A stretch of 56,660 bases of DNA. It comes from Actinomycetota bacterium (lineage in GTDB: Bacteria; Actinomycetota; Coriobacteriia; Anaerosomatales; Anaerosomataceae). The notes below the pieces were generated by a model. That model saw only the letters and a program-made list of their open reading frames with translations, searched no databases and was not told where the DNA came from. Where the stretch lies: contig SBEH01000012.1 of the NCBI GenBank assembly GCA_009668945.1, forward strand, positions 1 through 56,660, given 5' to 3'. Positions 28,758 to 36,208 of this stretch are shown here, piece by piece. The position numbers and the translations under genes are program-made. Positions within the stretch are counted from its first letter, which is position 1. Each line of letters opens with the position of its first letter.

Positions 28758-28758
28758 G

Positions 28759-29775
28759 TCATTCCATCTCCTCGAACTGCCGATGGCAGTCGTCGCAGAA
28801 CTCCTGCTCATGACACTCGACACAGGCGGGGTCCCGCTTGTCTTTCGTCACGTCCTTGTGGCGGCCGATCCAGGAGATCGTGGAACCGTGCATCTCAGGC
28901 CGCGTGAGATGACACTCTCCGCATTCGCCCTCGGACTGGTGACACAGCAGACATCGGTCGCGCCCCTTCAAGGCCTCGCGGCCATGGAGCTTCTCCGTCC
29001 AGTCGTCGCGGGTGTGCTGGTCCTCGATAGGCTGCATGCCTACCTCGACGGGCAGCCCGTCGAAGACCGGACGCTCACCGGTCGTGTGGCACAGCTGGCA
29101 CTGCTCGACCGTATGGCACCCCTCGAGACAGGCGTTCTGGCCGGTCTCCCGGGCCACCACCTGATGCTCGGTGCGCCACTGCTCGTTCGACTCGTGCAGC
29201 ACGTGGTGGCAGTCGTAGCACGCCTCGGTCGTCTTCGTGCCGACGTGACAGCCGTAGGAGACACACGTTCGGCTGAACGGCATCTCCTTGTGCTTCGGCA
29301 TGTACGTCTCGAAGTGCGCCGTCCACTTGTGACACCCCGCGCACTCGCGCGTTTCCGCGGCCACTCGCTGGTGCGCCGGGTGCGGGATCCGGGAGGTGCG
29401 CTCGGCGTCGTCGCTCCAGTCGTCGCGGTGGCACGCGAGGCACGCTTCGTTGGTCGGCGATGCGAAGGTGAAGTACCGCGGGACGGGGCTGTTCTCGAAG
29501 AGACTCGTGTAGTAGTCCGCCACGATCTGCGCGCCGTTCTCGAGCGGTTGCGTCTCGTGGCACGAGCGGCATCCGATACCATCGTGCGCCGACCTCTCGA
29601 GATTCACGTATCTGCGCTCGAGCAGGTGGTAGCGCGAGAAGAACTCGGGGCTGCCCGAGAGCGCCAGAGGCGCGGCCACTGCGACCGCAACGGAGACGAT
29701 CGCACCGGCGAATGCGATGCCGGCGATCCGGTAGATGCGCACGAGCGGGCGCAGGGGTGCCCGGCGGCCTATCAC
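28759..29775 (-). CDS. Membrane-anchored undecaheme c-type cytochrome
   Basis: About 338 residues with an N-terminal membrane anchor (IAFAGAIVSVAVAVAAPLAL) and eleven heme sites: nine CXXCH, one CX4CH (CVSYGCH) and one CX3CH (CLEGCH). FASPTNEACLACH and IPHPAH are shared with the downstream cytochromes. It ends in the CVECHEQEFCDDCH diheme. The GTG at 29773-29775, seven bases after the nrfD-like stop with GAGG upstream, is favoured; a TTG at 29802 would give nine more residues. Confidence 0.87.
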   Translation of the reverse strand: MIGRRAPLRPLVRIYRIAGIAFAGAIVSVAVAVAAPLALSGSPEFFSRYHLLERRYVNLERSAHDGIGCRSCHETQPLENGAQIVADYYTSLFENSPVPRYFTFASPTNEACLACHRDDWSDDAERTSRIPHPAHQRVAAETRECAGCHKWTAHFETYMPKHKEMPFSRTCVSYGCHVGTKTTEACYDCHHVLHESNEQWRTEHQVVARETGQNACLEGCHTVEQCQLCHTTGERPVFDGLPVEVGMQPIEDQHTRDDWTEKLHGREALKGRDRCLLCHQSEGECGECHLTRPEMHGSTISWIGRHKDVTKDKRDPACVECHEQEFCDDCHRQFEEME

Positions 29776-29782
29776 CGGGACC

Positions 29783-31042
29783 TCACCCGACCCCGACGGC
29801 AAGCCCGGCAGCGGCCGCCGCGTCCTGGGCGTCCGCGTCGTGTAGCTCCTCCTCGGGCACCCGGAGCGGCAGCACGCGCGCGGAGAGCGTCATGATCAGC
29901 AAGCCGACCGAGAGCAGCCCCACCGCGATCAGCACCTCGGTCAGACTCGGGAAGTACGGCGCCGTGTACTGGCCGAGGGTGTTCGTGGAGAAGCCCATAG
30001 CCATGAGCGAGTAGCGCTTGAGGAACACCGCCACAACGTACATCGCCGACGCGGTGATCTGCACGGCAGGCAGATGTCGCGTGCTTCGGCCAGCGAGCAG
30101 GGCGAACGCCCCTACGCCGAGGACGAGCACGGGGATGAACGCGAGCGCGTACTCACCCGTGAAGAACTCGGCGAACCTGAGCGCGTGTCCGGGCTTCGCC
30201 GACGTGGGCCAGAACACCGTCATGATCTCAACGGCGAGCAGGAACAGGTCGGTGATGATCACCGTAGCGAGCAGGGTCGCCAGGCTTCGGAACATGCTCG
30301 GCTTGAACTTGAACACCCCCGTGCGCTGCATGATGTACGCGCAGATGAGCAGGAGCGAGATGCCGGAGGCAGTGGCCGACGTGAGGAAGATCGGCACCAT
30401 CACCGCCGAGTTCCACAGCTCGCGGCTCTTGTTGAGCGCGAGCACGAACGCGGTAGTGGTGTGCAGGTATATCGCGAACGGCAGCGCGATGAGCGTCATG
30501 CGGTGCGCGAGCTTGTGACCGCCCTTGCCTGTGATGAGGATCCACAGATCCACGAAGCAGATGATCATGTATATGTTGGCGGCGCTTCCCGTGTACACGA
30601 ACGGCGACGAGGGATTCGGCGACAGCAGCATGTACACCGCGCGCCACGGCCGCTCCATGTCTGTGATGATGCCGAGCAGCGCAAGCATCACGAGCACGCC
30701 CGCCTGCAGCACGGCGAGGCGCGAGAGCGGAGCGAACTGCTTGGCCCCGAAGAGATGGACGCTCGCGTACACGACCAGACCACCGGCCGAGAGGCCGATA
30801 TAGTACATGTAGTTGGTGAACCACAGTCCCCACGGGTAGTTGTCGCGCATCGCCATGACCGCGCCGCCGTGGCTGAGCGCCGCGCCCCACGCGGTCACGC
30901 CCAGCACGATGAGCGTGAACAGCAGCGACACGAACGCCCAGTACCGCGGACCAGCGGTGCGCAGCGACCCGAAATCGAAGTCGATGCCGATGATCCGCTT
31001 CACGCCAGGACGAGTAACAGCCTTCTCAGCCACGCCCGTCAC
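29783..31042 (-). CDS. NrfD/PsrC-type quinone-interacting membrane subunit
   Basis: A 419-residue integral membrane protein with about nine to ten hydrophobic helices, of the NrfD/polysulfide-reductase membrane family that exchanges electrons with menaquinone. Recognisable segments include DNYPWGLWFTNYMYYIGLSAG near the first helices, ITDMERPWRAVYML and a central GHKLAHRMT loop. The GTG start overlaps the ferredoxin stop (GTGA). Next to a Tat-exported four-cluster protein and cytochromes, it most likely forms a menaquinol dehydrogenase module feeding the heme chain. The direction of electron flow is inferred. Confidence 0.9.
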   Translation of the reverse strand: MTGVAEKAVTRPGVKRIIGIDFDFGSLRTAGPRYWAFVSLLFTLIVLGVTAWGAALSHGGAVMAMRDNYPWGLWFTNYMYYIGLSAGGLVVYASVHLFGAKQFAPLSRLAVLQAGVLVMLALLGIITDMERPWRAVYMLLSPNPSSPFVYTGSAANIYMIICFVDLWILITGKGGHKLAHRMTLIALPFAIYLHTTTAFVLALNKSRELWNSAVMVPIFLTSATASGISLLLICAYIMQRTGVFKFKPSMFRSLATLLATVIITDLFLLAVEIMTVFWPTSAKPGHALRFAEFFTGEYALAFIPVLVLGVGAFALLAGRSTRHLPAVQITASAMYVVAVFLKRYSLMAMGFSTNTLGQYTAPYFPSLTEVLIAVGLLSVGLLIMTLSARVLPLRVPEEELHDADAQDAAAAAGLAVGVG

Positions 31043-31944
31043 CCCACATACCAGATCATCGGCTCGGTCCCGTACTCTTCCTTGAGCCGCCACACGCGGC
31101 GGGTCTTGAGCAGGATCGAGACCTCGCTGTTCGGATCGTTCAGGTCGCCGAACTTGCGCGCGCCCACCGGGCACGCTTCGGTGCAGGCGGTGGTGCCGCC
31201 CTTGCGCGTACGCTGGATGCAGAAGGTGCACTTCTCCACCACGCCGGCCTTGGCCTCAACCGGAACGTCGGGGTTGCGCTCCTCCTCAGGCACCTCGGGC
31301 TCCACCCAGTTGAAGTGCCGGGCGCCGTACGGGCAGGTGGTGATGCAGTTTCGGCAGGCGATGCATTTGTCGTAGTCGATGACCACGATCCCGTCCGGGT
31401 CGCGCCACGTGGCGGTGACCGGGCAGCCGTACACGCACGGCGCTTCGGCGCACTGCATGCACTGGACGGGCATGTACCACTTGTCCGGGCGGCCCGCCTC
31501 GTCGTAGTCGAGGTTGGCATGCTCGATGTCGATCTTGCCGGCCTCCATCTCGAGCACCTGGATGTAGGTGAATCCCGAGTTGCGGCCGATGTTGTTCTCC
31601 TTCACGCACGCGTACACGCAGCGGCGGCAGCCGATGCAGGCCTTCACATCGATCACCATCGCCCACTTCTCGTCCCCGGGGGGCTCGGCGTAGTCCACGG
31701 TGTGACCCGGGTAGCGAAGCGCCCCGTCCTCCTCGAGAATCGACGCTATCGCCTCGTTGCCCTTGGGGACCCCGGGCTCCTTGGCCTGCGTCGAAGCCAC
31801 CGTCGCTAGTCCAGGCACTGTGCCCGCGAGCAGGAGCCCCGCGGTCGCACCGACACCCTCGAGGAAGGTGCGCCGGGAGAGCGTGCATCCGGGCGGCAGG
31901 GCTTCGGGCAGCTGCCCCTCGACTGGCTTGGTCTTCTCGCTCAT
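31039..31944 (-). CDS. Tat-exported 4x[4Fe-4S] ferredoxin-like subunit (NrfC/PsrB type)
   Basis: A 301-residue electron-transfer protein. The N-terminus has a twin-arginine signal (SRRTFLEGVGATAGLLLAG). Sixteen cysteines lie in four cluster motifs: CIGCRRCVYAC, CMQCAEAPCVYGC, CIACRNCITTC and CTFCIQ with CTEAC. This is the classic partner of NrfD-type membrane subunits. The ATG at 31942-31944 overlaps the upstream cytochrome stop (ATGA), so translation is coupled. It should pass electrons between the NrfD-like quinone site and the cytochromes outside the membrane. Confidence 0.93.
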   Translation of the reverse strand: MSEKTKPVEGQLPEALPPGCTLSRRTFLEGVGATAGLLLAGTVPGLATVASTQAKEPGVPKGNEAIASILEEDGALRYPGHTVDYAEPPGDEKWAMVIDVKACIGCRRCVYACVKENNIGRNSGFTYIQVLEMEAGKIDIEHANLDYDEAGRPDKWYMPVQCMQCAEAPCVYGCPVTATWRDPDGIVVIDYDKCIACRNCITTCPYGARHFNWVEPEVPEEERNPDVPVEAKAGVVEKCTFCIQRTRKGGTTACTEACPVGARKFGDLNDPNSEVSILLKTRRVWRLKEEYGTEPMIWYVG

Positions 31945-32711
31945 CGCTTGAGCCTTCCCATCAGGAGGTAGCCGATCAGCAGCGCAATCAGCAGTGCACC
32001 CATGCCTGCCACCACAACGAGCCACACCGGGGTGAGAACGGGCGGATCGACGGGGTAGCCGGCGAGCGGCGTGAACGCCTCGCGCACCGAGACCGCACGC
32101 ACCTCGAAGCCGCTGCCCGAGAAGGGCGGCAGCGCGGCCACGTAGATCCACGAGGGGGTGTGCGGGTCGTGACAGCCGGCGGCGGTGCACTTGGGCGCGT
32201 CCTTGCCGTGGATGCCCTGCTCCCACTCGGTGTACTTCTCGAAGTGGCAGCGCTGGCAGACGCGGGAGACATCGCCGGTGATGTCGACGAGCGACCCGTC
32301 GGGGAGGATCAGCATCCCCGGGTTGCGGGACGGGTCATCGTGGCACCCGAGGCAGGCCTTGTCGTCGGTACCGAGCGTGTCGTGCACCTCGAGAGAGATC
32401 TCGTGCTTCTCCATGCCGATGGGAAGCGCCTTGGTGGGCTTGCCGTCAGCATCGAGCGTCACGGGATGACACTGTGTGCACGGATAAAACGCGAGTTCAC
32501 CGGTCGACGACTGGCCCGCGAACGCGACGGGAGCCGCGAGGAGTGTGGCACAGCCGAGCGCGATCGATACTGCGATCGCCAGCCGGACGTAGCCACTCCT
32601 CCCCCGAGAACGGATCGATCCTGGAGCAAGATTGGCTTCGATGGCTCGTACACCACCTCGGTCGCGGCTGATGCGGACACCACCGAGCCTAGCAGCGCCT
32701 GAAAGCCGCAC
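31941..32711 (-). CDS. Tetraheme c-type cytochrome with C-terminal membrane anchor
   Basis: First gene of the redox operon. After a signal-like stretch (LAIAVSIALGCATLLAAPVA, cleavage near AFA) come CTQCH, CLGCH, CQRCH and a CX4CH (CTAAGCH), then a C-terminal membrane helix (WLVVVAGMGALLIALLIGYL) and a basic tail. The start is uncertain. The only standard in-frame start is the GTG at 32709-32711, which gives a 43-residue arginine-rich lead-in and no good ribosome site. A GGGGGAGGAG lies just before the signal sequence but without ATG, GTG or TTG. The gene diverges from the two-component regulator. Confidence 0.82.
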   Translation of the reverse strand: MRLSGAARLGGVRISRDRGGVRAIEANLAPGSIRSRGRSGYVRLAIAVSIALGCATLLAAPVAFAGQSSTGELAFYPCTQCHPVTLDADGKPTKALPIGMEKHEISLEVHDTLGTDDKACLGCHDDPSRNPGMLILPDGSLVDITGDVSRVCQRCHFEKYTEWEQGIHGKDAPKCTAAGCHDPHTPSWIYVAALPPFSGSGFEVRAVSVREAFTPLAGYPVDPPVLTPVWLVVVAGMGALLIALLIGYLLMGRLKR

Positions 32712-32712
32712 G

Positions 32713-32750
32713 GTTCAGGGCCGATTGCGGTTCTGTTAGGGTTTGGTTAG
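32713..32750 (+). promoter_or_regulatory. 11-bp direct-repeat operator and promoter of the two-component system
   Basis: GTTCA (32713), ATTGC (32724), GTTAG (32735) and GTTAG (32746) recur at exactly 11 bases, the layout of OmpR/PhoB-family binding sites. A -10 hexamer TATGCT (32773-32778) follows with no -35; the last repeat sits where the -35 would be, so activation by a bound regulator (autoregulation) is likely. The site also adjoins the start of the divergent cytochrome operon and may control it. Confidence 0.65.
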
Positions 32751-32816
32751 CGGGCTTTCGGGCACTGTGTCCTATGCTCGTACGCGACGGCACCGTCCTC
32801 GAAACGGAGCGCTCAC

Positions 32817-33491
32817 GTGAAGAAGATCCTTGTCGTGGACGATGAGGAATCGATCGTCAAGATCGTCGACTACGCGCTTTCCGAAGCAGGCTATGAAGTG
32901 CACGTCGCCCGCGATGGCCAGGGTGCCGAGTTCGTCTTCGGCCAGGTGAAGCCGGACCTCGTGGTGCTGGATGTCATGCTGCCCGGCAAGAGCGGCCTGG
33001 AGATCGCCCAGTCGCTACGGCAGACCTCACAGGTCCCGATCATCATGCTCTCCGCACGTGGCGATGAGGTAGACCGTATCCTCGGCCTCGAGTTCGGAGC
33101 CGACGACTACGTCACGAAGCCGTTCTCGCCGCGCGAGCTCGTGAGCCGTGTGAAGGCGATCCTACGACGCATCGAGGGCGTGCCCGAGGAGCGGATCCGC
33201 ATCGGCGAGCTTGAGATCGACACCGGCTCGCGTCAGGTCACCCTGTCGGGCCAGGTGCAACACCTCACCACCTCCGAGTACGGCATCCTGCTTCATCTCG
33301 CCCGCCATCCGGGCAAGGCGTTCTCACGGCGCGCGATCCTCTCGGCGCTCTGGGACGAATCACCGGTGAGCGACGAGCGCGCGGTGGACGTGCACGTGCA
33401 CAACATCCGCGAGAAGATCGAGGCGGACCACAAGAACCCGACGTACCTGCTCACCGTGAGGGGGTACGGCTACCGCCTGCGGGAGCCGTAA
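32817..33491 (+). CDS. OmpR/PhoB-family response regulator
   Basis: A 224-residue transcription factor: a receiver domain with acidic pocket VVDDEE, phospho-acceptor Asp52 in LDVMLPGKSG, the threonine/serine switch in IIMLSARG and lysine in DDYVTKPF, then a winged-helix DNA-binding domain (LTTSEYGILLHLARHPGKAFS to VRGYGYRL). The GTG start follows GGAG. It is transcribed divergently from the cytochrome operon and 5 bases ahead of its kinase. PhoP/RegX3-like regulators are the nearest relatives in style, but the stimulus is unknown. Confidence 0.95.
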   Translation: MKKILVVDDEESIVKIVDYALSEAGYEVHVARDGQGAEFVFGQVKPDLVVLDVMLPGKSGLEIAQSLRQTSQVPIIMLSARGDEVDRILGLEFGADDYVTKPFSPRELVSRVKAILRRIEGVPEERIRIGELEIDTGSRQVTLSGQVQHLTTSEYGILLHLARHPGKAFSRRAILSALWDESPVSDERAVDVHVHNIREKIEADHKNPTYLLTVRGYGYRLREP

Positions 33492-33496
33492 GCGCG

Positions 33497-35260
33497 ATGC
33501 CCCGGGGACAGCGAGGATCGATCCGTCTGTGGCAGACCGCGATGTTCGTGGCCGTCATCGTCGTCGCCATCCTGATCCTGGCGGGCTCGCTCTCGGCGGG
33601 TCTCAAGGCGACGCTCACGCAGATGTCGGAGACGAGCGAGTCGCGCAACGCGTCCGCGCTCGCCGAACGGCTGGCAGCAAGTCTGCCGCTCGGCGTTGAC
33701 GGCACGGCGGACGTGCGCAGGCTGATCGCCGAGTACCGGGACATCTACGGCGGCGGCATCTGGGTCTACGACGCCGAAGGGACGTTGCTCGAGTCGGCGT
33801 TCGACACCGCCCCCACCGACGCGGTGCTCGAGTCGGCGCTCCTTTGGGGGCTCGACCAAAACGAGCCGCATGTGACGAGCAATCTCTCAACGGGCGGCTG
33901 GATCGTAGCGTCACACCCGATCCGCTCGGCCTCGGGCACCTCGGAAGGCGTCGTGATCACAGCGAGTAGCGCCGACGCGCCGGCCAGGATCCTTCACTCT
34001 GTGCGCGACAGGCTCTGGATCGCCTTCTGGGCATCGCTTGTCACCGCCGGCGCCCTCGGCTTCACCTTCTCCGAAGTGATGCGCCGTCGCATCAGCGCCA
34101 TGTCCGACGCCGCCGCCGCCGTTGCCGCCGGCGACTTCGACCAGCGGATGTCCGCCGGCATCGCCCCCGATGAGATCCACGACCTCGCGGACTCGTACAA
34201 CCGTATGGCCGTGACGCTTGGCGCTACCTTCGGCGACCTCGAGGAGAGCCGGCGGCAGATAGCCGCGGTCGTGGAGTCGATGGCCGAGGGACTGGCGGCC
34301 TTCGACCCCTCAGGCACCGTGCGATTCGTGAACCCGGAGGCCGCGCGCTTGCTCGGCACGAGCGCAGACGAGGCGCCGGGGCACGTGCTCGAGGACCTCG
34401 TCGAGGAGTCGCGCCTGGTCGCTGCCGTGCGGGCCGGGCTCGCGGGTGAGCGCGCCTCGGACACCGTGATCCTTGGAAGCGCTGCCGTGCTCGCACACTG
34501 CACGCCGATCCTCCAGCCCAACCTCGAAGTCGGCGGCGCCGTGCTGCTGCTCTCGGACGTGACCGACCGTCAGCGCATAGAGGCCTCCCAGCGGCGGTTC
34601 GTCGCCGACGCGAGCCATGAGATGCGCACGCCGATCGCCGCGCTCAAAGGCATCCTCGAGCTCCTCGAGGACGGCGCCAAGAACGTGCCTGAGGTGCGGG
34701 ACGACTTCATCCACACGATGCAGGTGGAGGCCGACCGCCTGAGTCGCCTCGTCACCGACTTGCTCACACTCGCGAGCCTCGATGCCGGGAGCCTGAAGCT
34801 CGAGCCCACGCCCCAACACGCGCGCGACTTGCTCGGCAACGTGTCGTCGGTTATGCGCACCCTTGCTGAGCAGGACGGCGTGCGTCTTGTGGCAGAAGTC
34901 GCCGACGAGGACCTCGAGGTCATGGCCGATCGGGACCGCATCGTGCAGGTCCTGCTGAGCTTCACCGACAACGCGCTCAAACACTCGGCATCGGGTGGAA
35001 GCGTGGCGCTCCGGGCGTTCAGCGCCGGCGAGCGCGTGCGATTCGAGGTGTCGGACGAGGGCGCGGGAATCGATGCCGAGGACCTGGACCGCGTCTTCGA
35101 GCGCTTCTACCGCGCGGACTCTGCGCGTGGCGGAACCGGCACGGGACTCGGCCTCGCCATCGCGCGCGAGATCGTGGAGGCGCACGGATCCGAGATCGAG
35201 GTGCGCTCCGAACCCGGCGAGGGAACCACGTTCGCCTTCGAGTTGCCGCAGGCCCGCTGA
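33497..35260 (+). CDS. Membrane sensor histidine kinase (PhoR-like)
   Basis: A 587-residue kinase. Membrane helix 1 lies at about 13-33, an extracytoplasmic sensor of about 135 residues follows, and helix 2 is at about 174-194. Then come HAMP (about 195-248), PAS (about 255-355), a HisKA dimer with phospho-His374 in ADASHEMRTPIAALKG, and the HATPase_c N box (DNALKHS), G1 (DEGAGI) and G2 (GTGLGLAIA). It pairs with the response regulator 5 bases upstream. The external domain may sense envelope or redox state linked to the neighbouring cytochromes; this is inferred from position only. Confidence 0.95.
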   Translation: MPRGQRGSIRLWQTAMFVAVIVVAILILAGSLSAGLKATLTQMSETSESRNASALAERLAASLPLGVDGTADVRRLIAEYRDIYGGGIWVYDAEGTLLESAFDTAPTDAVLESALLWGLDQNEPHVTSNLSTGGWIVASHPIRSASGTSEGVVITASSADAPARILHSVRDRLWIAFWASLVTAGALGFTFSEVMRRRISAMSDAAAAVAAGDFDQRMSAGIAPDEIHDLADSYNRMAVTLGATFGDLEESRRQIAAVVESMAEGLAAFDPSGTVRFVNPEAARLLGTSADEAPGHVLEDLVEESRLVAAVRAGLAGERASDTVILGSAAVLAHCTPILQPNLEVGGAVLLLSDVTDRQRIEASQRRFVADASHEMRTPIAALKGILELLEDGAKNVPEVRDDFIHTMQVEADRLSRLVTDLLTLASLDAGSLKLEPTPQHARDLLGNVSSVMRTLAEQDGVRLVAEVADEDLEVMADRDRIVQVLLSFTDNALKHSASGGSVALRAFSAGERVRFEVSDEGAGIDAEDLDRVFERFYRADSARGGTGTGLGLAIAREIVEAHGSEIEVRSEPGEGTTFAFELPQAR

Positions 35261-35310
35261 GCGGCCTGCCGGAGCCACGCCCGTCACGGCCTTTCGGCGC
35301 ACACGAAACC

Positions 35311-35337
35311 CTAACAACACTTGAACGGGTCGCGAAC
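35311..35337 (-). promoter_or_regulatory. Second 11-bp direct-repeat operator
   Basis: On the minus strand GTTCG, GTTCA and GTTAG (plus-strand positions 35333, 35322 and 35311) recur at 11-base spacing, and GTTAGGGTTT is identical to the core of the site at 32735-32744. It lies 51 bases past the kinase stop and 85 bases before the next gene. No -10 was found downstream on the minus strand; the site may repress or tune the membrane-protein gene at 35422. The remainder of 35261-35421 shows only a GGAGG ribosome site at its end. Confidence 0.55.
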
Positions 35338-35421
35338 CCGCGGGCTGCTGCGCGGGGTGAGAATCACCACAGAAGGTGCGGTGGGAAGGATCCCCGCTCG
35401 GCGGTCTGGAGGTAGGACAAA

Positions 35422-35991
35422 ATGGAACTCGCATTCGCACTGTTTCTCACACTCGGCGCTGTCATCGCCTTCGCGGCGGTGATCGTGGGTATCCCGCTCG
35501 TCCTGGGCCTGATGGCCTGGGACGTCGCGCAGGACCGCAAGCAGCGGGCATTCGCTGTGGAGGACGCGCATGCGCACATCGCCGTCGAGCGTGGCGTGGC
35601 TCGCGCGTTCGTGATCGTCGGCGGCCTGTTCTGGTCGCTCGCCATCTTTGCCGACGTGTACTCGCGCGGTCAGGGCGGCGCCGGCGAGGCAGCGCTCTCG
35701 GCCATCCTGCCGTTCGGCGCATGCCTCGTCACCCTTGTGATCGGCTGGTACTGGGAGCGCATCACGGCCGCCGCACTCATGCTCGCGTCGGTTGCGGTGG
35801 TGGCATGGGGCGTGGTGTACGCATTCGACGCCAAGACCTGGGTCATCATGACCGTCATGCTGATCGGCCCGATGGTCACCGCGTCGGTTCTCTTCTGGCT
35901 CGCCAGGCGTGAGCAGGAAGCGTACGAGTACGCGACCGCGCTCCGCCCGCAGCTTGCCTTCGCGCTCGACGCGCGCAGCACCCTCGGCTAG
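35422..35991 (+). CDS. Multi-pass membrane protein, unknown function
   Basis: A 189-residue protein with about five hydrophobic helices: residues 5-33, then a polar loop (DVAQDRKQRAF), 60-78, 92-110, 115-133 and 138-158. A charged cytoplasmic tail follows. GGAGGTAGGAC precedes the ATG. I recognise no family. It follows the two-component genes on the same strand and is preceded by the operator-like repeats at 35311-35337, so it may belong to the same regulon. Confidence 0.7.
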   Translation: MELAFALFLTLGAVIAFAAVIVGIPLVLGLMAWDVAQDRKQRAFAVEDAHAHIAVERGVARAFVIVGGLFWSLAIFADVYSRGQGGAGEAALSAILPFGACLVTLVIGWYWERITAAALMLASVAVVAWGVVYAFDAKTWVIMTVMLIGPMVTASVLFWLARREQEAYEYATALRPQLAFALDARSTLG

Positions 35992-36016
35992 TCCCCGACC
36001 CATCCGAGCAGACGCT

Positions 36017-36052
36017 CGAGGGCCCGCTTCCCGAGGTGGAAGCGGGCCCTCG
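36017..36052. terminator. Strong hairpin terminator
   Basis: Perfect 15-base arms CGAGGGCCCGCTTCC and GGAAGCGGGCCCTCG with a 6-base loop lie between the convergent membrane-protein gene (plus strand) and tRNA-Lys (minus strand). Confidence 0.85.
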
Positions 36053-36063
36053 CTATGTCCGTA

Positions 36064-36139
36064 TGGTGGGCCGTATAGGGATCGAACCTATGACCTTGGG
36101 ATTAAGAGTCCCCTGCTCTACCAGCTGAGCTAACGGCCC
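36064..36139 (-). tRNA. tRNA-Lys (CUU)
   Basis: Acceptor GGGCCGT/ACGGCCC, D arm TAGCTCAGCTGGTAGAGC, anticodon loop CTCTTAA (CUU), T arm GGTTCGATCC, and encoded CCA. Length 76. Confidence 0.97.
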
Positions 36140-36151
36140 GAACGCTCGCAT

Positions 36152-36180
36152 ATTGTAACCGCTGGTCAGCCGAATGCAAA
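36152..36180 (-). promoter_or_regulatory. tRNA-Lys promoter
   Basis: TTTGCA (36175-36180), a 17-base spacer and TACAAT (36152-36157) on the minus strand, 12 bases before the mature tRNA 5' end. Confidence 0.65.
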
Positions 36181-36208
36181 CCGTGCATCAGACCGCGGCA
36201 TAGGACCG

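Noticed and set aside
26084-29775. Ammonia-forming nitrite reductase (NrfA) or octaheme reductase among the cytochromes
   Set aside because: No CXXCK or other catalytic heme site, and none of the conserved catalytic-domain sequence could be seen.
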